In this document: positions 43,562-51,900 of the stretch, one piece after another | Layout of the letters: each line of letters begins with the position of its first letter | Numbering within the stretch: position 1 is the first letter of the stretch | Origin: Mycolicibacterium crocinum | Lineage (GTDB): Bacteria > Actinomycetota > Actinomycetes > Mycobacteriales > Mycobacteriaceae | Direction of reading: 5' to 3' | NCBI RefSeq assembly: GCF_022370635.2 | Contig: NZ_CP092362.2 | Span: forward strand, 5,704,001-5,768,000 | Length of the DNA: 64,000 nt | Program-made: the position numbers and the translations under genes | The notes under the pieces: generated by a model | The model's database searches: none | What the model saw: only the letters and a program-made list of their open reading frames with translations | Told to the model about the DNA's origin: nothing

Positions 43562-44023
43562 ATGGCAGATGAGCAGGCCCGGCCCGACGAGGGTCGCGAT
43601 GCCACGCCGCCGGGGCCGCCGCCTCCGGAGAAGGCCGTTGCCAAGAAGCAGCCGGCCAAAAAGGCGCCGGCCAAGAAGGCTGTAAAGAAGACTCCCGCCA
43701 AGAAGGCCCCCGCGAAGGCCGGCGAGGCCGCGAAGAAGGCCCCGGCCAAGAAGGCGCCGGCCAAGAAGGTCACGCCGGCGCCGCCCGCCGCACCCGCCGC
43801 GCTGGCCGCAGGCAACGGCTCTCCGCCAGTGGCCGAGGGTGCCCGCGCGGCCGCGGCCAGCGCCAAGGCCTCGGTCGAGCAGGCCGCCGATCCGGTCTCC
43901 ACCCCGGCGATCGTGCCGGCTCCGCAGCCCTCGCGTTCCCCGTTGCCGTTCGCGATCGCCTTCGCCGCGACCGTGCTGATCGCTCTGCTCGTGCGCCGGT
44001 GGCGCGCCAGGAACGCCGAGTGA
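43562..44023 (+). CDS. hns: Histone-like nucleoid protein Hns (Rv3852 type)
   Basis: 153 residues from ATG 43562 with aaaggag upstream. The N-terminal half carries tandem PAKK/PAKKA units, binding DNA like eukaryotic histone H1 tails; an Ala/Pro linker and a C-terminal membrane helix (about 125-145, FAIAFAATVLIALLV) with RRWRAR follow. Such a protein could anchor the chromosome to the membrane. It is not related to enterobacterial H-NS. Overlaps the following gene's possible GTG start. Confidence 0.88.
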   Translation: MADEQARPDEGRDATPPGPPPPEKAVAKKQPAKKAPAKKAVKKTPAKKAPAKAGEAAKKAPAKKAPAKKVTPAPPAAPAALAAGNGSPPVAEGARAAAASAKASVEQAADPVSTPAIVPAPQPSRSPLPFAIAFAATVLIALLVRRWRARNAE

Positions 44024-44025
44024 GC

Positions 44026-44508
44026 ATGGCCGTCACGTTCCGCCCCACCGCCGACCTGGTCGACGAGATCGGCGCCGACGTCCGCAGTTGCGATGTGCAA
44101 TTCCGCCAGTTCGGCGCCCGCACCGAGTTCGCCGGACAGATCAGCACCGTGCGGTGCTTTCAGGACAATGCGCTGCTGAAGTCGGTGCTCTCCGAGCCCG
44201 GCGACAGTCGGGTCCTGGTGATCGATGGCGACGCCTCGGTGCACACCGCCCTGGTCGGCGATGTGATCGCCGAGCTGGGGCGCTCCAACGGCTGGGCGGG
44301 GCTCATCGTGCATGGCGCGGTGCGCGACGCATCGACGCTGCGCACCCTTGAGATCGGCATCAAGGCGCTGGGCACCAATCCGCGCAAGAGCACCAAGACC
44401 GGCGATGGCGAGCGTGATGTTCCGGTCGGCTTCGGCGGCGTCACCTTCGTGCCCGGCGACATCGCCTACAGTGACGACGACGGGATCGTCGTCACCGCAG
44501 CGGACTAA
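44026..44508 (+). CDS. rraA: RraA-family protein (misnamed MenG)
   Basis: 160 residues from ATG 44026; GTG 44020, which overlaps the hns stop, is possible. RraA fold with the conserved GQISTVRCFQDNALLK, GLIVHGAVRDA and GTNPRKSTKTG. In E. coli RraA inhibits RNase E; mycobacterial Rv3853 is a trimer of this fold with uncertain function. The older MenG methyltransferase name is wrong. The end overlaps the convergent ethA by 4 bp. Confidence 0.92.
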   Translation: MAVTFRPTADLVDEIGADVRSCDVQFRQFGARTEFAGQISTVRCFQDNALLKSVLSEPGDSRVLVIDGDASVHTALVGDVIAELGRSNGWAGLIVHGAVRDASTLRTLEIGIKALGTNPRKSTKTGDGERDVPVGFGGVTFVPGDIAYSDDDGIVVTAAD

Positions 44509-45974
44509 ACACCTACTGCGACACGGTTTTTGGTGAAGCTCAGCGCTTCGTCGTCAACCTTGCCGTGCCGGATCAGCCGTAGGTCCAGCAGGTAATTCTG
44601 CTTGAGCCGCCACGGCGCCCGCGAGCCTGCTTTGGGCAGCCGGTCCAGCGCGCGCAGCACGTAGCCGGGCGTGAAGTCCATCAGCGGGCGCTCCTCGATA
44701 TCGGCCGACGGCTGGGTGGGGGCGACCCGGTCGTAGCCCCGAGCATCCATGTAGTTGAGGACGCGGCAGACGAATTCGGAGACCAGGTCGGCCTTCAACG
44801 TCCACGACGCGTTGGTGTAGCCGATGGTGAACGCCATGTTCGGCACACCGGAGAGCATCATGCCCTTGTAGGCCATCGTGGTGTTCAGGTCCAGCGGCTC
44901 ACCGTCTTTGGCGATCTCGGCGCCGCCGAACAGTTGCAGGTTCAAACCCGTTGCGGTGACGATGATGTCGGCGTCCAACTCCCGGCCCGAGGCGAGTTTG
45001 ATGCCCGTCGCGGTGAAACGCTCGATGGTGTCGGTGACCACCTCGGCCTGGCCCTTACGAATCGTGCGGAACAGATCACCGTTGGGCGCCAGGCACAGTC
45101 GCTCGTCCCACACCCGATAGCTCGGCCCGAAGTGCTTGTTGACGTCGTAGCCCTCGGGCAGCCGGCGCTGGGCCATCGTCATCAGTTGCTTGCGCATGAA
45201 GTTGGGGAATCGCCGCGCCAACCGGTACTGCGCGGACTGGAAAATGATGCTCTTCCACCGGTTGGCCACGTAGGCCGGTTTGGCGGGAAGGAGCTTGTTC
45301 ATCCGCACCGCGAACGGATCGACGTCGGGCAGCGAGCCGATGTAGGTCGGTGAGCGCTGCAGCATCGTGACGTGCCCAACACCCGAATTAGCAAGGGCGG
45401 GAATGAGAGTCACGGCCGTCGCGCCGCTGCCGATGACCACGACGCGCTTGCCGGCGTAGTCCAGATCCTCCGGCCAATGTTGCGGGTGCACGATTGTGCC
45501 GGTGAAGTCGTCGGCGCCGGGGAACTCCGGCGAGTAGCCCTCGTCGTAGTTGTAGTAACCGCTGCAGGCGAACAGGAATGAACAGGTGATGTCCTTCTGC
45601 TCACCGTCGGCTTCGACGCGGACGGTCCACTGGTTGTCGGCGGTCGACCACTCGGCACGGACCACCCGGTGGCCGTAACGGATGTGCTTGTCGATGCCGT
45701 ACTCGCGCACCGTGTCTTTGAGGTACGCCATGATCGACGGCCCGTCGGCGATCGCCTTCTCCGACGTCCACGGCTTGAACCGGAATCCCAGGGTGAACAT
45801 GTCGGAGTCCGAGCGGATACCGGGGTACTTGAACAGGTCCCAGGTGCCGCCGAGATTCTCGCGGCGCTCCAGCATCAGGAAGCTCTTCGACGGGCAGCGG
45901 TCCTGCAGGTGCCAGGCGGCGCTGATGCCGGAGATGCCGGCTCCCACGATCACTACATCGACGTGTTCTGTCAT
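44505..45974 (-). CDS. ethA: Baeyer-Villiger monooxygenase EthA
   Basis: 489 residues. FAD/NADPH-dependent flavoenzyme that oxidises ketones and activates ethionamide. FAD motif VVIVGAGISGISA at the N-terminus, the BVMO fingerprint F157-x-G159-x3-H163-x3-W167-P168 (FTGTIVHPQHWP), and the NADPH site VVVIGSGATAVTL. Divergently arranged with ethR, with operator sites in the 68 bp between. Homolog of Rv3854c. Confidence 0.95.
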   Translation of the reverse strand: MTEHVDVVIVGAGISGISAAWHLQDRCPSKSFLMLERRENLGGTWDLFKYPGIRSDSDMFTLGFRFKPWTSEKAIADGPSIMAYLKDTVREYGIDKHIRYGHRVVRAEWSTADNQWTVRVEADGEQKDITCSFLFACSGYYNYDEGYSPEFPGADDFTGTIVHPQHWPEDLDYAGKRVVVIGSGATAVTLIPALANSGVGHVTMLQRSPTYIGSLPDVDPFAVRMNKLLPAKPAYVANRWKSIIFQSAQYRLARRFPNFMRKQLMTMAQRRLPEGYDVNKHFGPSYRVWDERLCLAPNGDLFRTIRKGQAEVVTDTIERFTATGIKLASGRELDADIIVTATGLNLQLFGGAEIAKDGEPLDLNTTMAYKGMMLSGVPNMAFTIGYTNASWTLKADLVSEFVCRVLNYMDARGYDRVAPTQPSADIEERPLMDFTPGYVLRALDRLPKAGSRAPWRLKQNYLLDLRLIRHGKVDDEALSFTKNRVAVGV

Positions 45975-45987
45975 GGCGGCGACGTTA

Positions 45988-46042
45988 TCAACACCGTGTT
46001 GAATAGGTCAACACTCTGTCGAGAAAATCAACACCCTGTAAA
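45988..46042. promoter_or_regulatory. EthR operator array (three sites, 20 bp period)
   Basis: TCAACAC occurs at 45988, 46008 and 46028, exactly 20 bp apart. The first is a perfect 15 bp palindrome TCAACAC-C-GTGTTGA (45988-46002); the other two keep the left half and degenerate right halves (CTGTCGA, CTGTAAA). EthR binds its operator cooperatively as multiple dimers, and this array lies between ethA and ethR start codons. Confidence 0.7.
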
Positions 46043-46696
46043 GTGGAGCCCGTGCCAGCTGTCAGCCCGGCCCGCGCCCGCGGGCGTCGTGCCACCCGCC
46101 CGTCCGGCGACGATCGCGAAGCGGCCATCCTGCGCACGCTGGAGGAGATGCTCGCCGAGCGGCCGTTCGCCGAGATCTCGGTGGACGACCTCGCCAAGGG
46201 CGCCGGCCTGTCACGCCCGACGTTCTACTTCTACTTCGCCTCCAAGGACGCGGTGCTCGCGCGACTGTTCGCCCAAGCCATCACCGCCTCGGGCGCTGGA
46301 CAGCAGCAGAGCCCCGATGTGCCCGAGGACCCGCAGGGGGCCTGGCACGACGGCATCTATGCCTTCTTCGACGCACTGCGGCCGCACCGGGCGGTACTGC
46401 TCGCCGGCCTGGGCGCCATGGCCACCAACGCCGAATTGAAAGAGATGTGGTCGGCGTACATGTCGAGTTGGGTCGACTACACATCCGCCTTGATCACCCG
46501 GGAACGGGAGCGGGGTGCGGCACCTGACACCATCCCGGCCCACGATCTGGCGACGGCACTGAACCTGATGAACGAGCGGGTCCTGTTCGCCGCCCAGCTC
46601 ACCCAGAAACCCACGCTGCCGGAGGAAGCCGCGCTCGAGGCGCTGGCCCACATCTGGATCACCAGCATCTACGGCGGGGTGTCGGCGTCGGTTTGA
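46043..46696 (+). CDS. ethR: TetR-family repressor EthR
   Basis: 217 residues from GTG 46043. The N-terminal helix-turn-helix (FAEISVDDLAKGAGLSRPTFYFYFASKDAVL) is TetR-type, and the C-terminal ligand pocket is hydrophobic with several Trp/Phe (TEP-like DGIYAFFDALRPHRAV). It represses ethA and, when inhibited, raises ethionamide sensitivity. Homolog of Rv3855. Operator array upstream. Confidence 0.93.
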   Translation: MEPVPAVSPARARGRRATRPSGDDREAAILRTLEEMLAERPFAEISVDDLAKGAGLSRPTFYFYFASKDAVLARLFAQAITASGAGQQQSPDVPEDPQGAWHDGIYAFFDALRPHRAVLLAGLGAMATNAELKEMWSAYMSSWVDYTSALITRERERGAAPDTIPAHDLATALNLMNERVLFAAQLTQKPTLPEEAALEALAHIWITSIYGGVSASV

Positions 46697-46751
46697 TTCC
46701 GGCTTGGCATATTGAATTCGCCGCCCACGCGGCTGGCCCTAGTCTTGCGGG

Positions 46752-49274
46752 GTGTCCGAGCCACACCCGAGCAGGGGTGCCACCGTTGGCAAGCTTGCGT
46801 TGTACTGCCTGCTGGCCGGTGTCCTGGTGGCGGCCATGCTGTTTCCGCTCGCCGGTGGGGTGGGCATCGTCGTCAACCACGCCTCCGACGTGGCCGCGCA
46901 GGATTCCGCCGACCTGATGACGGGCGAGGTGCCCACCGTCACCACGATGGTGGACACCGCCGGTAACCCGATCGCCTGGATCTATGCGCAGCGCCGGTGG
47001 CCGGTGACCAGCGACCGGATCGCCGACACGATGAAGCTGGCGATCGTCTCGATCGAGGACAAGCGTTTCGCCGACCACAACGGCGTCGACGTACAGGGCA
47101 CCCTGACCGGCCTGATCGGCTATCTCAGGGGCGACCTCGACACCCGGGGTGGCTCGACGATCGAGCAGCAGTACGTCAAGAACTACAACCTGTTGGTCAA
47201 CGCCCAGACCGACGCCGAGCGGCGGGCGGCCGTCGAGACGACGCCGGCGCGCAAACTGCGCGAGATCCGGATGGCCCTGGCGCTGGACAAGGCGATCTCC
47301 AAACCGGAGATCCTGACCCGATATCTGAACCTGGTGTACTTCGGCAACGGCGCCTACGGGGTGCAGGACGCGGCGAAGACGTACTTCGGCATCAATTCGA
47401 CCGACCTGAACTGGCAGCAGGCCGCGCTGTTGGCCGGGATCGTGCAGTCGACGAGTGCGCTGAACCCGTACACCAACCCCGAGGCCGCGCTCGCACGTCG
47501 CAACGTCGTCCTCGACACGATGATCGAGAACCTGCCGGACCGGGCCGACGAACTGCGCGCCGCCCGCCAGCAGCCGCTGGGCATCCTGCCGCAGCCGAAC
47601 TCGCTGCCGCAGGGCTGCATCGCCGCCGGGGACCGCGGTTTTTTCTGTGACTACGTGCTGCAGTATCTGGCCCGCGCGGGGCTGTCCAAAGATGACGTCG
47701 CACGCAACGGCTACCTCATCCGCACGACCCTGGACCCTAACGTCCAGAACAGCGTGAAGAAGGCGATCGACACCGTCGCCAGCCCGACGCTCGACGGCGT
47801 GGCCAGCGTGATGAGTGTCATCCAGCCCGGCAAGACCAGCCACAAACTGCTCGCCATGGGCGACAACCGCGGGTACGGCCTGCAGCTCGACGCCGGCCAG
47901 ACTGTTCAGCCGCAGCCCTTCTCGCTGGCCGGTGACGGCGCCGGTTCGATCTTCAAAATCTTCACCACCGCCGCCGCCCTCGAGATGGGGATGGGCATCA
48001 ACGCTCAGCTCGATGTGCCGGGCTCGTTTCAGGGCAAGGGTTTGGGCAGCAGCAACACGCCGGGTTGCCCAAAGGAGACCTGGTGTGTGAAGAACGCCGG
48101 AAACTACCGCAGCCCGATGAGCGTGACAGATGCGCTGGCGCAGTCACCCAACACCGCGTTCGCCAAATTGATCCAGCAGATCGGTGTCACCCGCGCAGTG
48201 GACATGGCGGTCCGGCTGGGGCTGCGCTCCTACGCCGAACCCGGCACGGCGCGCGCCTACCAGCCGGACAGCAACGAGAGCTTGGCCGACTTCGTCAAGC
48301 GCCAGAACCTCGGTTCGTTCACGCTGGGGCCGTTCGAGCTGAATGCGCTCGAATTGTCAAATGTGGCAGCTACTTTGGCATCAGGCGGGATGTGGTGCCC
48401 GCCGAGCCCGGTGGACAAGATCTTCGACCGGAACGGCCGTGAGGTGGCCGTGGAGACCCAGGCCTGCGAGCAGGTGGTACCCGAGGGACTGGCCAACACT
48501 CTGGCCAACGCGCTGTCCAAGGACTCCACCGGCGGCACGGCGGCCGGTTCGGCCGGCTCGGTCGGCTGGGCCCTACCGATGTCGGGCAAGACCGGCACCA
48601 CCGAATCGCACCGCTCCTCAGGCTTTTTGGGCTTCACCAACCAGTACGCCGCGGCCAACTACATCTTCGACGACTCCACCAATCCTGGTGGCCTGTGCTC
48701 GTTCCCGTTGCGCAAGTGCGGGTACGGCAACCTGTACGGTGGCAACGAGCCGGCCCGGACATGGTTTCTGGCGATGAAACCGGTCGCGACGGACTTCGGC
48801 CCCATTGCCTTGCCGCCCACCGACAAGCGTTATGTCGACGGCGGCGCGGGCAGCACCGTGCCCAGCGTGACCGGCCTGAGCTTCGACGCCGCGCGGAAAC
48901 GCTTGCGTGACGCCGGATTCCAGGTCGCCGACCTGCCCACTCCGGTCAACAGCTTCTCATCGAGAGGATCAGTCGTCGGCACCACGCCGTCGGGCAAGAC
49001 CATTCCGGGCTCGATCATCACGATCAACACCAGCAATGGAATCCCACCGGCTCCCCCACCCGATCTGGCGCCCGAACCACCGCCCCCGCCGCCGGACGCT
49101 CCGCCGCCCGACGTCAACGTCATCAACATCCCCGGGCTGCCGCCGATCACGCTGCCGATGTTCCCCCCGCCCGCACCGCCGCCACCCCCGGCGCCGGAAC
49201 CACCGCCACCCCCGCCGCCGGCACCCGGGCCGCCACCGCCCCCGCCGCCGGCCGACGCCCCACCGCCGCCGTAG
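46752..49274 (+). CDS. Class A penicillin-binding protein with PASTA and proline-rich tail
   Basis: 840 residues. A short cytoplasmic part and one membrane helix (about 12-42), then a GT51 glycosyltransferase domain (Glu102 in SIEDKRFADH; RGGSTIEQQ; KLREIRMALALDK), then a transpeptidase domain with S399-I-F-K402, S465-P-N467 and K613-T-G. A PASTA domain follows (about 685-750), then an 80-residue Pro-rich run ending at the C-terminus. It makes and crosslinks peptidoglycan outside the membrane. PonA2-like, but this position is absent from M. tuberculosis between ethR and Rv3856c. Confidence 0.92.
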   Translation: MSEPHPSRGATVGKLALYCLLAGVLVAAMLFPLAGGVGIVVNHASDVAAQDSADLMTGEVPTVTTMVDTAGNPIAWIYAQRRWPVTSDRIADTMKLAIVSIEDKRFADHNGVDVQGTLTGLIGYLRGDLDTRGGSTIEQQYVKNYNLLVNAQTDAERRAAVETTPARKLREIRMALALDKAISKPEILTRYLNLVYFGNGAYGVQDAAKTYFGINSTDLNWQQAALLAGIVQSTSALNPYTNPEAALARRNVVLDTMIENLPDRADELRAARQQPLGILPQPNSLPQGCIAAGDRGFFCDYVLQYLARAGLSKDDVARNGYLIRTTLDPNVQNSVKKAIDTVASPTLDGVASVMSVIQPGKTSHKLLAMGDNRGYGLQLDAGQTVQPQPFSLAGDGAGSIFKIFTTAAALEMGMGINAQLDVPGSFQGKGLGSSNTPGCPKETWCVKNAGNYRSPMSVTDALAQSPNTAFAKLIQQIGVTRAVDMAVRLGLRSYAEPGTARAYQPDSNESLADFVKRQNLGSFTLGPFELNALELSNVAATLASGGMWCPPSPVDKIFDRNGREVAVETQACEQVVPEGLANTLANALSKDSTGGTAAGSAGSVGWALPMSGKTGTTESHRSSGFLGFTNQYAAANYIFDDSTNPGGLCSFPLRKCGYGNLYGGNEPARTWFLAMKPVATDFGPIALPPTDKRYVDGGAGSTVPSVTGLSFDAARKRLRDAGFQVADLPTPVNSFSSRGSVVGTTPSGKTIPGSIITINTSNGIPPAPPPDLAPEPPPPPPDAPPPDVNVINIPGLPPITLPMFPPPAPPPPPAPEPPPPPPPAPGPPPPPPPADAPPPP

Positions 49275-49297
49275 GCAGTTGTCGGACCGTCATGCGA

Positions 49298-49305
49298 ACA
49301 TATGT
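49298..49305. repeat. Target site duplication of the ISL3 element (left copy)
   Basis: ACATATGT here and at 50691-50698 flanks the element. It is itself a palindrome and the centre of the ancestral CGAAC-ATAT-GTTCG site. Confidence 0.8.
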
Positions 49306-50690
49306 GGCGCTCCTAGTGTTTTTGTGGGCGCCATTTCTGCTGTTCAAGGCGGCTAAGGTTGCGCGGCAACGCTATCGGCGACGTTCTGCTGAATCCAGGG
49401 ACGCGCACGCGGTGTGCCTCTAGGTTTCGGGGTTACCACACCAACCGCAACCTTCAAGGACGTCCGCGTGCGCGTCAGTACTGCATTTAACCGTCTGCTG
49501 CAGATCCCCGGTGCCACGGTCACCGAAGTCGCCATTGGCGATGGTGATATCGAAGTCCATCTCAGACCCCGAGCGCGGCTGCTGCGCTGCCCGTGCGGCA
49601 AACGCGTGCGTGCGGTCTATGACCGGCGCCGCCGGCGCTGGCGGCACCTTGATCTGGCACGCTGCCGACTCTGGCTGGTCTATGACATCCGCCGTCTGAA
49701 TTGCCCAGACTGCGGGGTCCTCACCGAGGAGTTGCCCTGGGCCCGCCCCGGAGCCCGGCACACCCGCGACTTCGAGGACATGGTGCTGTGGCTGGCTCAA
49801 CGCACCGACCGAACCTCGGTGTCGACGCTGATGCGCTGCGCCTGGGAAACCGTCACCGCAATCATTAACCGCGGGGTCGCCGCGCTGCTTGATGCCCGAC
49901 GCCTCGACACGCTGTATCGCATCGGTGTTGATGAGATCTGCTACCGCCACCCGCACCGCTATCTGACCGTCATCGGCGACCACGACACCGGCACTGTCAT
50001 TGATGTCGAAACCGGTCGCAGCCGAGAATCGCTGGCCAATTTCTATACCAGCCAACCCGATTCAGTCCTCGCCGCCCTCGAAACGGTCAGCATGGATGTC
50101 AGCAGCGTCTACACCAGCGTCACGACCGAACACCTCCCACACGTCACCATCTGCTACGACGGGTTCCACCTGATGCAATGGATTCAGCGTGCTCTGGATC
50201 GTGTCTTCGCCGAATCGGTGCGCCTGCCCGGATATGCCACTGCGGACTGGAAAGCCGCCCGCTGGGCATTGCGCACCGGAGAGAACAAACTCACCGACGA
50301 CAAACGTGCCCTAGTCAGCCAGATCGCCCGCACCCATCGACGCATCGGGCGGGCGTGGACGCTCAAAGAACAAGCCCGCGACCTCTACCGCTACGACCAC
50401 GAACCCGGCGTCGCTCGCCGCCTGCTCAAGGCCTGGATCACCGCCGCCGCACGATCCCGGATCCCAGTGTTCGTCTCACTGAGCAAACGATTCCGCAAGT
50501 ACTTCGACTCGATCCTGGCCGCCATCGAACTCGGCATCTCCAACGCCCTCCTGGAAGGCATCAACGCCAAAATCCGACTCATCAACGCCCGCGGCTACGG
50601 ACATCACTCCGCCCAAACACTGACCTCAATGATCTACCTCTGCCTAGGAGGACTCCAGGTCACGCTCCCCACGAAAACCTGAGGAGCCGC
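49306..50690 (+). mobile_element. ISL3-family insertion sequence, 1385 bp
   Basis: Terminal inverted repeats: left GGCGCTCCTAGTGTTTTTGTGGG (49306-49328) and right, read inward, GCGGCTCCTCAGGTTTTCGTGGG (50690-50668), 17 of 23 identical. Flanked by the 8 bp duplication ACATATGT, the length typical of ISL3. One transposase gene fills it. It separates the PBP gene from dinB. The intact ends and open frame mean it is recent and probably active. Confidence 0.9.
49414..50682 (+). CDS. ISL3-family transposase
   Basis: 422 residues from GTG 49414 (other starts nearby are possible). N-terminal zinc ribbon CPCGKR...CPDCG, as in ISL3/IS1557-type transposases. DDE residues likely Asp173 (IGVDEICYR), Asp228 (SMDVS) or Asp249 (CYDGFHL), and Glu381 (SNALLEGINAKIRLI), followed by the usual ARGYGH. 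It catalyses cut-and-paste movement of this element. The frame is intact and runs nearly to the right end. Confidence 0.92.
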   Translation: MPLGFGVTTPTATFKDVRVRVSTAFNRLLQIPGATVTEVAIGDGDIEVHLRPRARLLRCPCGKRVRAVYDRRRRRWRHLDLARCRLWLVYDIRRLNCPDCGVLTEELPWARPGARHTRDFEDMVLWLAQRTDRTSVSTLMRCAWETVTAIINRGVAALLDARRLDTLYRIGVDEICYRHPHRYLTVIGDHDTGTVIDVETGRSRESLANFYTSQPDSVLAALETVSMDVSSVYTSVTTEHLPHVTICYDGFHLMQWIQRALDRVFAESVRLPGYATADWKAARWALRTGENKLTDDKRALVSQIARTHRRIGRAWTLKEQARDLYRYDHEPGVARRLLKAWITAAARSRIPVFVSLSKRFRKYFDSILAAIELGISNALLEGINAKIRLINARGYGHHSAQTLTSMIYLCLGGLQVTLPTKT

Positions 50691-50698
50691 ACATATGT
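50691..50698. repeat. Target site duplication of the ISL3 element (right copy)
   Basis: ACATATGT; includes the ATG used as the likely dinB start. With the preceding IS end bases GC it reads GCAC-ATAT-GTTC, one mismatch from the SOS core. Confidence 0.8.
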
Positions 50699-51900
50699 TC
50701 GTGTCCGGCGGCGGGGCGACCATCCTGCACGCTGATCTCGACTCGTTCTACGCTTCGGTCGAGCAGCGCGATGACCCGACGCTGCGTGGCCGCCCCGTGA
50801 TCGTGGGCGGCGGCGTCGTGCTGGCCGCCAGCTATGCGGCCAAGGCCTACGGAGTGCGCACGGCGATGGGCGGCCACCAGGCCCGCAGGCTGTGCCCCGC
50901 GGCGATCGTCGTCCCTCCGCGGATGTCGGCCTACAGCCAGGCCAGCGACGACGTCTTCGCCGTCTTCCGCGACACCACGCCGCTGGTCGAGCCGCTCTCG
51001 GTCGACGAGGCATTCCTCGACGTATCCGGGTTGCAGCGACTGGCCGGCGACCCGGTCCAGATCGGGGCGCGTTTGCGTGAGGAGGTTCGCGCCCGGGTCG
51101 GGCTGCCCATCACCGTGGGGATCGCCCGCACGAAGTTCTTGGCGAAGGTCGCCAGCCAGGAGGCCAAGCCCGACGGCCTACTGCTGGTGCCGCCCGAGGG
51201 CGAGTTGGCATTCCTGCATCCGCTGCCGGTGCGCCGGCTGTGGGGTGTGGGCCCGAAGACCGCCGACAAGTTGCACGCGCACGGCATCGAGACCGTCGCG
51301 CAGGTCGCTGAGCTCGGAGAGTCGATGTTGGCGTCGATGGTCGGCCCGGCGATGGGCCGGCAGCTGTATTCGTTGTCGCGCAACATCGATCGGCGGCGCG
51401 TCGACACCGGCCGTCGCCGCCGCTCGGTCGGCGCCCAGCGAGCACTCGGTCGTCGGGGGATCACACCCGCGGAGCTGGACGCCGTGGTGATCGGCCTTGT
51501 CGACCGAATCACCCGGCGGATGCGCTCGGCGCAACGCACCGGGCGAACAGTTGTGCTGCGCTTGCGTTTCGACGACTTCACGCGCGTCACCCGCTCACAC
51601 ACGATGCCCAGGGCCACCGGATCCACCGAGCCGATACTGGCCGCCGCACGTGGCCTGGTCGCCGCGGCCGAACCGCTGATCGCCGAACGCGGGATCACGC
51701 TGATCGGATTCGCGGTGTCCAACATCGACCCCGGCGGGGCACAGCAATTGGAGTTACCACTCGACGGCGCACGCCCCGAGACACTCGACCTCGACACCGC
51801 GGTCGACCGGGTCCGGCGGCGCTACGGCAATGCGGTACTCACCCGCGGCGTGCTGGTAGGCCGGGACACCGGCCTGGAAATGCCCCATCTGCCGGACTAA
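50695..51900 (+). CDS. dinB: Y-family DNA polymerase IV (DinB)
   Basis: 401 residues. Error-prone translesion polymerase. The palm has Asp14 in LHADLDSFYASVEQ and the catalytic pair Asp104-Glu105 in SVDEAFLDVSG; ITVGIARTKFLAKVASQEAKPDG follows. The little finger domain is at about 240-345, and QLELPLDG near 355-362 resembles the beta-clamp binding motif. ATG 50695 lies within the IS target duplication, and GTG 50701 is an alternative, so the natural leader is changed. The stop overlaps the convergent tetR stop. The IS sits where the upstream SOS box would be. Confidence 0.92.
   Translation: MFVSGGGATILHADLDSFYASVEQRDDPTLRGRPVIVGGGVVLAASYAAKAYGVRTAMGGHQARRLCPAAIVVPPRMSAYSQASDDVFAVFRDTTPLVEPLSVDEAFLDVSGLQRLAGDPVQIGARLREEVRARVGLPITVGIARTKFLAKVASQEAKPDGLLLVPPEGELAFLHPLPVRRLWGVGPKTADKLHAHGIETVAQVAELGESMLASMVGPAMGRQLYSLSRNIDRRRVDTGRRRRSVGAQRALGRRGITPAELDAVVIGLVDRITRRMRSAQRTGRTVVLRLRFDDFTRVTRSHTMPRATGSTEPILAAARGLVAAAEPLIAERGITLIGFAVSNIDPGGAQQLELPLDGARPETLDLDTAVDRVRRRYGNAVLTRGVLVGRDTGLEMPHLPD

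Noticed and set aside
46752..46900. Horizontal acquisition of the PBP by the IS
   Set aside because: Only one IS copy is seen, on one side; codon use of the PBP looks like its neighbours, so composite transposition is unsupported.
49295..49305. CGAACATATGT as part of the IS terminal repeat
   Set aside because: The 8 bp size of the direct repeat, and the GGCGCTCC/GCGGCTCC ends, fit ISL3 ends better; the extra match comes from the palindromic target.
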